From positions 1 to 18,012 of the forward strand of contig JAJBVU010000104.1 in assembly GCA_020859645.1 (NCBI GenBank): a stretch of 18,012 nucleotides of DNA, written 5' to 3'. The notes under the pieces were generated by a model. It did not search any database and was not told where the DNA came from. It saw only the letters and a program-made list of their open reading frames with translations. Shown here one piece after another: positions 7,233-14,563 of this stretch. A program made the position numbers and the translations under genes. The DNA is from Eubacterium sp. (lineage in GTDB: Bacteria; Bacillota; Clostridia; Lachnospirales; CAG-274). Every line of letters begins with the position of its first letter. Position 1 is the stretch's first letter.

Positions 7233-8543
7233 TCAGATATCGCACATTATTTTGTCCTTCAAGGTCAGCTCGCTGCCAACCTGTACTTCAATCAAACTTA
7301 AGTCTGTATCGGCAATAATCATATGCTTACATCCGGCTGCTATTGTCACAACGTCGCCGGGACGAACTGTCTGCTCCATTCCGTCAACAACCGTCTTTCC
7401 TGTACCGGAAACAATTGTCCACACTTCATCCTTCCGTTCATGGTAATGATAGCTCATCTGATGACCGGCTTTCATTGTATTTTTAACAGTCAGTGAACCC
7501 GGCTGTGCGTCAATTACAGTATAGGTTCCATATGATTTCTCGGCAAAGTGAACATCTGTGCTGATTGATTCAACATAAGATTTCATCTGTCCGCTTCGCT
7601 CTTTATCGGAAACAAGAATTCCATCCGTACTTGCTGCAACAACCATGTCCTTGCAGCCCATTATCAGGATTGGAATATCCAGTTCATTGACAGCATTCAC
7701 ATTCTCACAGGTTTCATCGAGTGTGACGTTGCCCTTAGTCTTATCAGCCATAACCTCAGCCATCATATTCCAGCTGCCGACATCCTTCCACTCGCCTGCA
7801 TAGCGCATTACCTGAATGGACGGTTCTTTTTCAACTACGGCATAGTCAAATGAAATCTTTGTCAGTGTGTCATATTTGGCATACAAATCACGGTAATCTG
7901 TAAACTCAATCATGCTGTGAGCTTTGTCAATCAAGTATCCGAGCTTGAATGCAAACACTCCGGCGTTCCATAATGCGCCCTGACTGATATACTGCTTAGC
8001 AGTTTCCTTATCCGGTTTTTCCTTAAACTCTTTTACCATGCTGACCGAATCCTTGCTTTCCGGAATAATGTATCCGTATTTCTTGCTCGGCACAGTCGGT
8101 TCAATCCCCATTAGGGTCAGATTTGCCGTTCCTTCTAAAACCAAGGCTTCGAGTTTGTTTACCGCCTCATAATATGTATCATCCACATATGGATCAACCG
8201 GGCAAACAGCCACTGCTTCATCCAATCCAATGCCAAGTTCATCGTGGAGATATGCCGCAGCAAGTGCGATAGCAGGGAAGGTATCACGTCTGCATGGTTC
8301 TGTGCATATGGAAACCTTATCACCAAGCTGATTATGGATCGCAGAAACCTGTGTCTTAGATGTGGCTATCGTCACCTTCGCATTAGGGTCAACAGATGTG
8401 ATTTGATTATAAACACGGTGCACCATGGACTCGTAGTTGCCGCCATTATCCTTGAACAGCTTAATAAACTGCTTGCTTCTCACATCATTGGACAGGGGCC
8501 ATAAACGCTTGCCGCTTCCTCCGGAAAGTAAAATGATATTCAT
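7233..8543 (-). CDS. manC: Mannose-1-phosphate guanylyltransferase with C-terminal cupin
   Basis: A 436-residue enzyme that makes GDP-mannose from mannose-1-phosphate and GTP. The N-terminal nucleotidyltransferase begins with LSGGSGKRLWPLS (residues 5-17), the sugar-nucleotide pyrophosphorylase signature. It also has the KEFKEKPD segment, the LWNAGVFAF motif and DYAVVEK. After a beta-helix-like linker, a cupin domain occupies about residues 355-430 (MSYHYHERKDEVW, VRPGDVV, GCKHMI), as in bifunctional ManC/type II isomerase proteins. The cupin is compact, and a separate ManA lies next to it, so isomerase activity of this domain may be dispensable. GGAGGAG lies just upstream of the start. The gene follows the phosphomutase stop by 12 bases. 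Confidence 0.93.
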   Translation of the reverse strand: MNIILLSGGSGKRLWPLSNDVRSKQFIKLFKDNGGNYESMVHRVYNQITSVDPNAKVTIATSKTQVSAIHNQLGDKVSICTEPCRRDTFPAIALAAAYLHDELGIGLDEAVAVCPVDPYVDDTYYEAVNKLEALVLEGTANLTLMGIEPTVPSKKYGYIIPESKDSVSMVKEFKEKPDKETAKQYISQGALWNAGVFAFKLGYLIDKAHSMIEFTDYRDLYAKYDTLTKISFDYAVVEKEPSIQVMRYAGEWKDVGSWNMMAEVMADKTKGNVTLDETCENVNAVNELDIPILIMGCKDMVVAASTDGILVSDKERSGQMKSYVESISTDVHFAEKSYGTYTVIDAQPGSLTVKNTMKAGHQMSYHYHERKDEVWTIVSGTGKTVVDGMEQTVRPGDVVTIAAGCKHMIIADTDLSLIEVQVGSELTLKDKIMCDI

Positions 8544-8555
8544 ATAGTCTCCTCC

Positions 8556-10265
8556 CTACTTCAATCCCAGCTTTGTCTGAATAGCATTCTGTATGTCAAT
8601 CAATTTTTTCTCTGCTGCTTCTTTATCTGCAGCCTTAATGCTGTAATAAATCTTTATTTTCGGCTCCGTTCCGGAGGGTCTCACAGCAATCCATGAACCA
8701 TCTTCCAACACATACTTCAGTACATTAGAAGTCGGCAGATAACCGAAGCCCTCTTCGGCTTTAACAGGCTTGCTGTAATCAATAATCTGTACTGTTTCTT
8801 CAAACGGGGAGCCTCCGTTCCTCAAGTCAGCCATCATAGAAGAAATCTTCTCCAAGCCGTCCTTGCCTTTCAGCGTAAAGCTGTCAAGTGCGTCACGGTA
8901 ATAGCCGAATTCATCATAGATTTCATTCATTCGGTCTAAAAGCGTCTTGCCGTGTGCCTTGTGGTATGCCGCCATTTCACAAATCAGAAGGCTTGATACT
9001 ACTGCATCCTTGTCTCTTGCATGTGTTCCCGCAAGGTATCCATAGGATTCCTCATAGCCGAAAACGAAAGTATAATCCCTCGTGCTGTCATTTTCTTTTC
9101 TCGCCTGCTCAAACTGTGTAATTTTTTCTCCTATGAACTTAAAGCCGGTCAGTGTGGAAAATACGGTCAGACCATACTTTTTAGCAATCTCTGCTCCCAG
9201 CTCCGAAGTAACAACAGTCTTTACGACTGCAGGCTTATGAAGCGCCGACAGGTCTGTATTGCTCAAAACAAAATCCATCAGCAATGCGCCCATCTGATTG
9301 CCTGTGATGAGCTGATATTCATTGCCTGCTTTAACAGCTGCTCCCACTCTGTCGCAGTCCGGGTCGGTTCCGAGAACGATATCTGCTCCGGTTTTCTTCG
9401 CTTGGGCAATGCCCATTTCAAGTGCACGGCGGTCCTCCGGGTTAGGCGATGCCACAGTCGGGAAGTTTCCGTCAGGAACAGTCTGCTCCGGCACGCTGTC
9501 CACATGTGTGAACTTTTCAGCACGCAATGCTTGCTGTACAGGAACGTTTCCCGTCCCATGCAGGGGAGTATATATAATATGAAGATTTTCTTTTGCCTTT
9601 TTATCAGAAAATCTGCTCTGTCTGCAAACTTCATTAATTAATTCGTCGGTAACATCAGCCACAATAATAAGCTCATCATTGCCGTCAAAATTGATGCTGC
9701 GGTAGTCCTCCACTGAATCTACATATGCAATGACCTGCTTTGCCTGTCTCGGAACCAGCTGACAGCCATACTCGTCATAGACTTTATATCCGTTATATTC
9801 CTTCGGATTATGGCTCGCCGTGATGACGATACCTGCCGCAGCACCCCAAAACTTAACTGAAAAACTCAGCTGAGGGGTAGGTCTTGCATGAGCATGAAGA
9901 AATACTTTAATGCCCATACCGCTCAGAATGTTCGCAGCGGTTTTTGCAAAATAATTGCTGTTGTTCCGAGTATCATAACCAATAACCACACCACGCTCTT
10001 TACAAACCTCTGCGCCGTAAGCGGCGAGAAGATATTTGCCGAGACCGGCGGTTGCCTTGCCGACTGTGTACTTATTCATTCGATTCGTTCCGGCACCCAT
10101 AACACCACGTAAACCGCCGGTGCCGAACTCCAAATCTCGATAGAAGCGGTCCTCTATTTCCTTTTCATCTGTAACGGCAGACAGTTCATCATGCGTTGCC
10201 GCATCAAAAAATTCGTCTGTCTTCCATTGTTCAAATATTTTTTTGTATGCTAATTTACATTCCAT
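8556..10265 (-). CDS. Phosphoglucomutase/phosphomannomutase (alpha-D-phosphohexomutase)
   Basis: A 569-residue cytoplasmic mutase moving phosphate between C6 and C1 of hexoses. In this operon the relevant reaction is probably mannose-6-phosphate to mannose-1-phosphate, though PgcA-type enzymes also act on glucose phosphates. All four domains are present: the N-terminal FGTGGLRGVMG (47-57); phosphoserine S151 in TASHNP; the magnesium site GTDPDCDR (299-306); sugar-binding FGYEESYGY; and phosphate-binding RPSGTEPK near the C-terminus. I chose the ATG at 10265 because GGGAG stands 9 bases upstream and the protein then begins MECKLAYKKIFEQW, the usual N-terminus of this long Firmicute form; a start at 10304 adds 13 residues of no family resemblance. 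It is the first gene of the operon and is preceded by a structured leader. Confidence 0.93.
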   Translation of the reverse strand: MECKLAYKKIFEQWKTDEFFDAATHDELSAVTDEKEIEDRFYRDLEFGTGGLRGVMGAGTNRMNKYTVGKATAGLGKYLLAAYGAEVCKERGVVIGYDTRNNSNYFAKTAANILSGMGIKVFLHAHARPTPQLSFSVKFWGAAAGIVITASHNPKEYNGYKVYDEYGCQLVPRQAKQVIAYVDSVEDYRSINFDGNDELIIVADVTDELINEVCRQSRFSDKKAKENLHIIYTPLHGTGNVPVQQALRAEKFTHVDSVPEQTVPDGNFPTVASPNPEDRRALEMGIAQAKKTGADIVLGTDPDCDRVGAAVKAGNEYQLITGNQMGALLMDFVLSNTDLSALHKPAVVKTVVTSELGAEIAKKYGLTVFSTLTGFKFIGEKITQFEQARKENDSTRDYTFVFGYEESYGYLAGTHARDKDAVVSSLLICEMAAYHKAHGKTLLDRMNEIYDEFGYYRDALDSFTLKGKDGLEKISSMMADLRNGGSPFEETVQIIDYSKPVKAEEGFGYLPTSNVLKYVLEDGSWIAVRPSGTEPKIKIYYSIKAADKEAAEKKLIDIQNAIQTKLGLK

Positions 10266-10344
10266 TTCTCGCAGCTCCCTCAAATTACAAGCTTGCAGTT
10301 TCAAATCTATATCTATTTTCTTCGCAGACGTTCCTGATTTTTAT

Positions 10345-10397
10345 AAAAAGATGCGGCTTCCACCTCTAAAAGCATGAACCTTCGGCGCAAAAGCCGC
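10345..10397 (-). promoter_or_regulatory. Terminator-like hairpin in the leader of the polysaccharide operon (attenuator candidate)
   Basis: On the minus strand GCGGCTT (10397-10391) can pair with AAGCCGC (10359-10353) and is followed by ATCTTTTTAT, the layout of an intrinsic terminator 80 bases before the phosphomutase start. The left arm can instead pair locally, GGCG with CGCC across 10384-10398, so two mutually exclusive folds are possible. That is the arrangement of a transcription attenuator or antitermination target, a known control mode for long polysaccharide operons. The 33-base loop is large, and no known riboswitch class was recognised. The pairing is seen directly; the regulation is inferred. 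Confidence 0.4.
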
Positions 10398-10451
10398 CTG
10401 CACAGCACAACATCCGAATACTGTCTTAGCTATATAATATTAAATATAATG

Positions 10452-10489
10452 TAATAGCACTGCATTTACCTTTTTTGTTCTAATAGCAC
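10452..10489 (+). repeat. Direct repeat TAATAGCAC, two copies 29 bases apart
   Basis: TAATAGCAC occurs at 10452-10460 and again at 10481-10489, in the same orientation. The bases after each copy are also similar (TGCA and GCAA). The 29-base period is close to three helical turns, so both copies would face one side of the DNA. This would suit protein binding, either by a regulator or by one of the serine recombinases. Confidence 0.5.
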
Positions 10490-10526
10490 GCAAGGGGGTG
10501 GTGAGTGATTGATGGAACAAAAAAGG
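10469..10526. repeat. 12-base inverted repeat CCTTTTTTGTTC / GAACAAAAAAGG
   Basis: The arms are at 10469-10480 and 10515-10526, perfectly complementary, with a 34-base spacer that contains the second TAATAGCAC copy and an AAGGGGG box. It is not an intrinsic terminator on either strand because no T-run follows. It could be a recombinase recognition site, an operator, or an RNA stem that covers the downstream GGAGGA box. Confidence 0.5.
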
Positions 10527-10589
10527 AGGATCAAAAAGCAATTTGCGGCAGTGTTAAAGAGTGTAAGGTTTCACATACGGCTGATTTAG
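10512..10589 (+). CDS. Possible 25-residue basic peptide ORF
   Basis: A short frame reads MEQKRRIKKQF and then FHIRLI before a TAG at 10587-10589. A purine-rich AAGGGGG box lies 13 bases upstream of the ATG, somewhat too far for a strong ribosome binding site. The peptide is very basic and matches no family that I recognise. It could equally be chance or the remnant of a longer gene, so it is listed only because the stretch is otherwise empty. Confidence 0.15.
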   Translation: MEQKRRIKKQFAAVLKSVRFHIRLI

Positions 10590-10661
10590 GGCAAATATCG
10601 GAGATATGCAAAAGTTTTCGCTTTTATGTTGTTGCTATTTATCAAAAATAAGGGTAATATG

Positions 10662-10691
10662 AAAAAAGGCTTAGAATCAGTGTCTAAGCTT
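10662..10691 (-). terminator. Leftward-facing intrinsic terminator-like hairpin
   Basis: On the minus strand AAGCTTAGA and TCTAAGCCTT form a stem of 7 Watson-Crick pairs (10669-10675 with 10683-10689), extended by a G-T wobble and an A-T pair, around a 7-base loop, and a run of six T follows (10667-10662). The form fits rho-independent termination of transcription moving leftward, i.e. antisense to the recombinase genes and toward the polysaccharide operon. No minus-strand gene lies immediately upstream. Confidence 0.45.
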
Positions 10692-10718
10692 AAAATAAAT
10701 CAGAAAAGAGGCTGAAAA

Positions 10719-12395
10719 ATGATGAAAGAATTCGGATTAAAGGAAAGCGGAGGCGCAAAGGTTTATCGGGCGGCGATATACCTGCGGCTTTCCCGTGAGG
10801 ACGGCGACAAATACGAAAGCGACTCCATTGCCAACCAGCGGAAGCTCCTATTGGATTATGTTAATGACAGGTGCGAATTTTGCCTTGTCAGGGAATATGT
10901 TGACGACGGCTGCAGCGGTTCAAATTTCGACAGACCCGGCTGGAAGAAGCTTATGAAGGCTTTGGAAAGCGGCGAGGCAGACTGCATAATCGTAAAGGAT
11001 TTGTCACGTTTAGGCAGAAATTACATTGAGGTGGGCAGGTATCTGCGGTCAATTTTTCCCGTAATGAATGTTCGGCTTGTGGCGATCAATGACAATTTTG
11101 ATACTTTAAATGAGTGGCAAAACGGCGACGCCCTGACTGTTCCTATGAAAAACCTTATTAATGACGTTTATTGCCGAGATATATCGGAAAAGGTTTCTTC
11201 ACAGCTTAGGGTTATGAGAAAGCACGGTGAATGCGTTGCGGCATTTGTTCCCTACGGCTACAAAAAAGACCCCAAGAACAGGTCAAGGCTGATCATAGAT
11301 GAAGAAGCGGCGCCCACCGTAAAGCAAATATTTATTTGGAAGCTTGAGGGCTACGGAAATCAAGCCATAGCCCAAAAGCTTAACGAGCAGCGGGCCCTGT
11401 CCCCCTATGAATACAGGGTCGAAAACGGCGGAACTACGGTCTGCTGTTTTAAGAAAAAACCAAAAGCGCAGTGGGCTTCAGGCAGTGTTTACAATATTCT
11501 TCACAATGAGTGTTATATGGGAACACTGGTTCAGGGCAAGTGGAAAAAGCTCAGCTTCCGTTCAAAGGATAAGGTTCTTCTGCCGAAAAATGAATGGATA
11601 AAGGTAGACGGTACTCACGAAGCTATCGTCGATCCTAAGCTTTTCGGAATGGTTCAGGAGGTTATGAATAAAGAAATAAGAGCCTGCGGCGGAAAACGTG
11701 CAAGAGTGCTTTCCGGCTTTTTATTCTGCGGAGAATGCGGCAGACAGATGACACTTCAATCCTCCTACTATAAGGGCAAAAAATATAACTATTACACCTG
11801 TAAGGACTGCCGTGACAGCGGCAAAAAAACTAAGCGCATAAGTGAAGCAAAAGCCTGTGACGCCGTTTTAAACGCCGTAGCCAAAACAGCGGAAACCGCC
11901 CTTTATATGGAAAAAATTATTAATAAAGCCGAATTTAAGCTTGATAATATAACCGAAATTAAACGCCTTGAAAAACAGGCAGTTGAACTCAAAGAGGAAA
12001 AGGACCGCTGTCAGCGGCTCAAAAACGGACTTTTCAGAGATTTCAGCTCAGGGCTTTTAACAAAAGAGGAATATTCAGACTATTCTGAAATTTACAAAAC
12101 AAAAATTGAAAGTGCAGAAGCCGACCTAATTAAAACGGAAGAACTGCGTCAAAAAACCGCTTCCTGCGGAAAAGACCCGAAATGGATAAAGGTCTTTAAA
12201 AAATACGTTGGTTTAACAAGCCTTTCCCGACCTGTTCTTGCGGAGCTTATAGAAAAAATTTATGTTTTCGAAGGGGGCAAAACGGAAATCGTTTTTAAGG
12301 AAAAAATTGCCATCGAAGCCGCAGTTGAGGCTTACGGCTGTGAATATTTGAAGGAAGGTGACGAAATTGAAACGGCAGTCGGAAAAGCAATTTAA
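10719..12395 (+). CDS. Large serine recombinase 1
   Basis: A 558-residue site-specific recombinase of the large serine (TnpX/TndX/CcrA-like) family, which cuts both DNA strands at short attachment or inversion sites and rejoins them through a phosphoserine link. The resolvase catalytic domain covers residues 17-165, with nucleophile S25 in YLRLSREDGD, SIANQ near 36-40 and the catalytic arginines in KDLSRLGRN (93-101). The recombinase DNA-binding domain covers about 175-310 (VPYGYKKDP, IAQKLNEQ, VYNILHNECYMG). A zinc ribbon follows with cysteines 337, 340, 361 and 364, then a lysine/glutamate-rich coiled coil (about 395-475) and a short C-terminal beta domain. All catalytic residues are present, so it is probably active. 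GAGG precedes the first ATG by 7 bases. It opens a four-gene plus-strand operon. Confidence 0.95.
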   Translation: MMKEFGLKESGGAKVYRAAIYLRLSREDGDKYESDSIANQRKLLLDYVNDRCEFCLVREYVDDGCSGSNFDRPGWKKLMKALESGEADCIIVKDLSRLGRNYIEVGRYLRSIFPVMNVRLVAINDNFDTLNEWQNGDALTVPMKNLINDVYCRDISEKVSSQLRVMRKHGECVAAFVPYGYKKDPKNRSRLIIDEEAAPTVKQIFIWKLEGYGNQAIAQKLNEQRALSPYEYRVENGGTTVCCFKKKPKAQWASGSVYNILHNECYMGTLVQGKWKKLSFRSKDKVLLPKNEWIKVDGTHEAIVDPKLFGMVQEVMNKEIRACGGKRARVLSGFLFCGECGRQMTLQSSYYKGKKYNYYTCKDCRDSGKKTKRISEAKACDAVLNAVAKTAETALYMEKIINKAEFKLDNITEIKRLEKQAVELKEEKDRCQRLKNGLFRDFSSGLLTKEEYSDYSEIYKTKIESAEADLIKTEELRQKTASCGKDPKWIKVFKKYVGLTSLSRPVLAELIEKIYVFEGGKTEIVFKEKIAIEAAVEAYGCEYLKEGDEIETAVGKAI

Positions 12396-12864
12396 AAGAA
12401 CGGCAGTATACTTAGCCCCCTCAGCCTACGGCGAAGCAGTAGACTTAGATAAAGCCCTTGAAATCTGCAAAGAATACACAGAAAAACACAGCGGTTTAAA
12501 GCTTATGAGAATTTACAGAGATGAAAAAATTGAAATCTCGGGAGGTACAGACAACCGTACAGGCAGCCGAACTCCCTTAACCGCCGAAGGAAACAATGCC
12601 TGGCTCAGGCTTCTTAAGGATACGGAAACCTCGGCAGTTGAAGCTGTTGTAATTTATGCCGCAAGAACCGTAGCTCCGTCAATTTCAGCCCTTAAATATA
12701 TTGTGACGGAATATTTCATTCCCTGCGGAATATTTTTTGCGGACGCCGAAGCGGATTTTAATACCTGTAAAGGCGACTATGACGCATATTTCAAGGCAAG
12801 AGTCAGAGAATACCGCAGCTCTCTTAAGCGGAAGCCCTACAAAAAAAGAGGTGACAGTCAATGA
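12367..12864 (+). CDS. Catalytically degenerate serine-recombinase domain protein
   Basis: A 165-residue protein that lines up with the catalytic domain of its two flanking recombinases but lacks everything after it. LEICKEYTEKHSGLKLMRIY (31-50) matches the ISEEYIKKHPDLNL region of recombinase 2, and AVVIYAART...KYIVTEYFIP (93-119) matches the strand-helix bearing the catalytic arginines. The serine position is kept (S19 in YLAPSA), but the arginine two residues before it is Ala17. The two arginines of KDLSRFGRN are replaced by Thr101 and Pro104, so catalysis is not expected. A 17-residue Gly/Thr-rich insertion follows residue 54. I favour the TTG start at 12367, with AAGGAAG 9 bases upstream; a GTG at 12358 directly abuts that box. 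It overlaps recombinase 1 by 29 bases and its TGA overlaps the ATG of recombinase 2. An accessory or directionality role is inference. Confidence 0.8.
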   Translation: MKRQSEKQFKRTAVYLAPSAYGEAVDLDKALEICKEYTEKHSGLKLMRIYRDEKIEISGGTDNRTGSRTPLTAEGNNAWLRLLKDTETSAVEAVVIYAARTVAPSISALKYIVTEYFIPCGIFFADAEADFNTCKGDYDAYFKARVREYRSSLKRKPYKKRGDSQ

Positions 12865-14558
12865 GCAGACGAAACAGGCTTTCAAAATCCACAGAGCGAT
12901 ATTTAAGGCGAACTGCCTCTCCCCAATGGAAAACAGGGCTTTACGCAAGGCTTTCAAGTGAAAACAATGACTTGGAGGACGGACGTTCGTTACAGAACCA
13001 AATTAGAATTTCAGAGGAATACATAAAAAAGCACCCTGATCTGAATTTAACCGACCGCTATATCGACAACGGCAGAAGCGGCATGAATTTTGACAGAACG
13101 GAATTTAAAAGAATGATGGAGGACATAAGAAAGTGCAAAATCAACTGCATTGTAGTGAAAGACCTATCCCGCTTCGGCAGAAACCATATCGAAGCGGGCT
13201 TTTATTTGGAAAAGATTTTTCCCAAGCTTGACGTGCGTTTTATTTCCGTAAACGACAATTACGACAGTATGGCTGAGGGCAGTACGGACGGGATTATGGT
13301 TCCGCTGAAAAACATAATTAATGAAATGTATGCGGCGGACACAAGCCGAAAGGTTTTGACTACTCTGAAAAGAAAAGAGGATAAGGGCGAAAGAGCCTTT
13401 TGGGCGGTGCCCTACGGCTATAAAGCCAACCCCGAATGCAGCTTTAGGCTTATTCCCGACCCCGAAACGGCGGATTTTGTCAGACTTATATTCAAACTGA
13501 AGGCTGACGGCGTTGAAACCACCGAAATTGCCCGTCGGCTTAATAATTCGGGAGTTCCTGCTCCCTTGGAATATATGCAGAAGAAGGGGAAATATAAAAA
13601 TATTGCCCAAAGCCGGGGCTGGAACTATCGTTCTGTTCGGAACATTCTCAAAAACCGAACCTACACAGGCTCCTCAGTCTACAACACACAGGGCAAGGGG
13701 GAATATAAGATTATCCCCGGCACTCACGAAGCCCTTGTTGACTCTGAGATTTTCGAAGCTTTAAGCCGTGAAATGGAAAACAGAGGTCATAAAAAGGCTG
13801 AAGCCCTTAAAAAAGGCACTGAGCGTTCCGAAAAATACCCCGATATTCTGAAGGGGCTTTTTTTCTGCGGATGCTGCGGACATTCTATGCTTTATGACCG
13901 CACAGGTAATTCAAAGGTTTTGAGAAGCTTTAAATACAGGTGCAGTGCCTACGGAAAGTATAGAAAAAACAGTTCGGATGTGCCGCCCTGTTCCCGAAAA
14001 ATAATAAGCATTCCCGAGCAGAGGGTTTATAAATTTATTTTGGACAGCATAAGACAGCAGCTGAAAGCCGCCTTTGAGCTTGAAGCCTTAAGCCTGCCCT
14101 GCAAAGAGGAAAGCCGAGAAGCAAAAGCCCTTAAATCTCAGGAAGCTGAGCTTAAAATTAAAAAACAAAGGCTTTATGAGAATTTTGCGGAAAATATAAT
14201 AACGGAAGAAGAATTTAGGGATATTCAAAAAATCTACAATGAAAAAATAAATAATATTCGGGATCAGCTTAAAGCTGCCGAAAGCGCCGACAACATATCG
14301 GAATGGACGGAATTAAAAAACAGGCTTTTTTCAAAGAGAATAAGGGGCGAAGGTTTGGGAAGGAGTAATCTGACCACTACCTCATATGTTGAAATTTTGG
14401 AGAAGGACAAGCCCGACATTACAGAGCGGCTTATTCGAAAAGGGCTTAAAAGAGAGGTTTTGGAAGCAATGATTGAAAGAATTGAGCTAAACCCCGACGG
14501 CAGTCTCAAAATTAAATTCAAATACGACTTTGTGAAGGAATTAAAAAAAGGAGAGTGA
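12861..14558 (+). CDS. Large serine recombinase 2
   Basis: A 565-residue large serine recombinase. A basic N-terminal extension of about 22 residues precedes the catalytic domain. Nucleophile S32 is in YARLSSENND, and the catalytic arginines R104 and R107 are in KDLSRFGRN. A conserved helix segment MVPLKNIINEMYA (146-158) links to the recombinase domain (VPYGYKANP, IARRLNNSGVPAP, VRNILKNRTYTG). The zinc ribbon has cysteines 336, 339, 361 and 377 with a longer than usual loop, followed by a coiled coil and a C-terminal LIRKGLKREVLEAMIERIEL segment. The ATG at 12861 overlaps the stop of the small upstream gene as ATGA, with GAGGTGA upstream, so translation is coupled. All key residues are present. 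It is clearly diverged from recombinases 1 and 3, so the three are not recent duplicates. Confidence 0.95.
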   Translation: MSRRNRLSKSTERYLRRTASPQWKTGLYARLSSENNDLEDGRSLQNQIRISEEYIKKHPDLNLTDRYIDNGRSGMNFDRTEFKRMMEDIRKCKINCIVVKDLSRFGRNHIEAGFYLEKIFPKLDVRFISVNDNYDSMAEGSTDGIMVPLKNIINEMYAADTSRKVLTTLKRKEDKGERAFWAVPYGYKANPECSFRLIPDPETADFVRLIFKLKADGVETTEIARRLNNSGVPAPLEYMQKKGKYKNIAQSRGWNYRSVRNILKNRTYTGSSVYNTQGKGEYKIIPGTHEALVDSEIFEALSREMENRGHKKAEALKKGTERSEKYPDILKGLFFCGCCGHSMLYDRTGNSKVLRSFKYRCSAYGKYRKNSSDVPPCSRKIISIPEQRVYKFILDSIRQQLKAAFELEALSLPCKEESREAKALKSQEAELKIKKQRLYENFAENIITEEEFRDIQKIYNEKINNIRDQLKAAESADNISEWTELKNRLFSKRIRGEGLGRSNLTTTSYVEILEKDKPDITERLIRKGLKREVLEAMIERIELNPDGSLKIKFKYDFVKELKKGE

Positions 14559-14563
14559 TTTTT

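Larger units (their letters stand above)
10266..10718. other. Divergent intergenic region between polysaccharide and recombinase operons
   Basis: About 450 bases without a convincing gene. It must hold the divergent promoters of the two operons. AT-rich TATAAT-like boxes occur at 10433-10438 and 10445-10450 on the plus strand, and a TATATT lies within the same AT-rich stretch on the minus strand, but none has a good -35 partner, so no promoter is claimed. It contains the leader hairpin, the direct and inverted repeats and the leftward terminator-like hairpin listed separately. A GGAGGA ribosome-binding-like box at 10525-10530 has no ATG or GTG at usual spacing, which may mark the remains of a lost gene start. 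Confidence 0.6.

Noticed and set aside
10352..10375. A T-box-like AGGTGGAAGCCGC string in the polysaccharide operon leader
   Set aside because: It has an extra base relative to the AGGGTGGNACCGCG consensus, and it forms the 3' arm of the terminator-like stem rather than the 5' arm. No specifier stem was seen, and the operon is not an amino-acid or tRNA-synthetase operon.
10494..10498. The G5 run near 10494 as another phase-variation tract
   Set aside because: Five bases is within the normal range for coding and spacer DNA, and no gene spans it.
10659..10715. An 18-codon leader frame (MKKGLESVSKLKINQKRG) ending three bases before recombinase 1
   Set aside because: The AAGGG box is only four bases from the ATG, the peptide has no special composition, and the frame overlaps the hairpin. 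Chance is a sufficient explanation.
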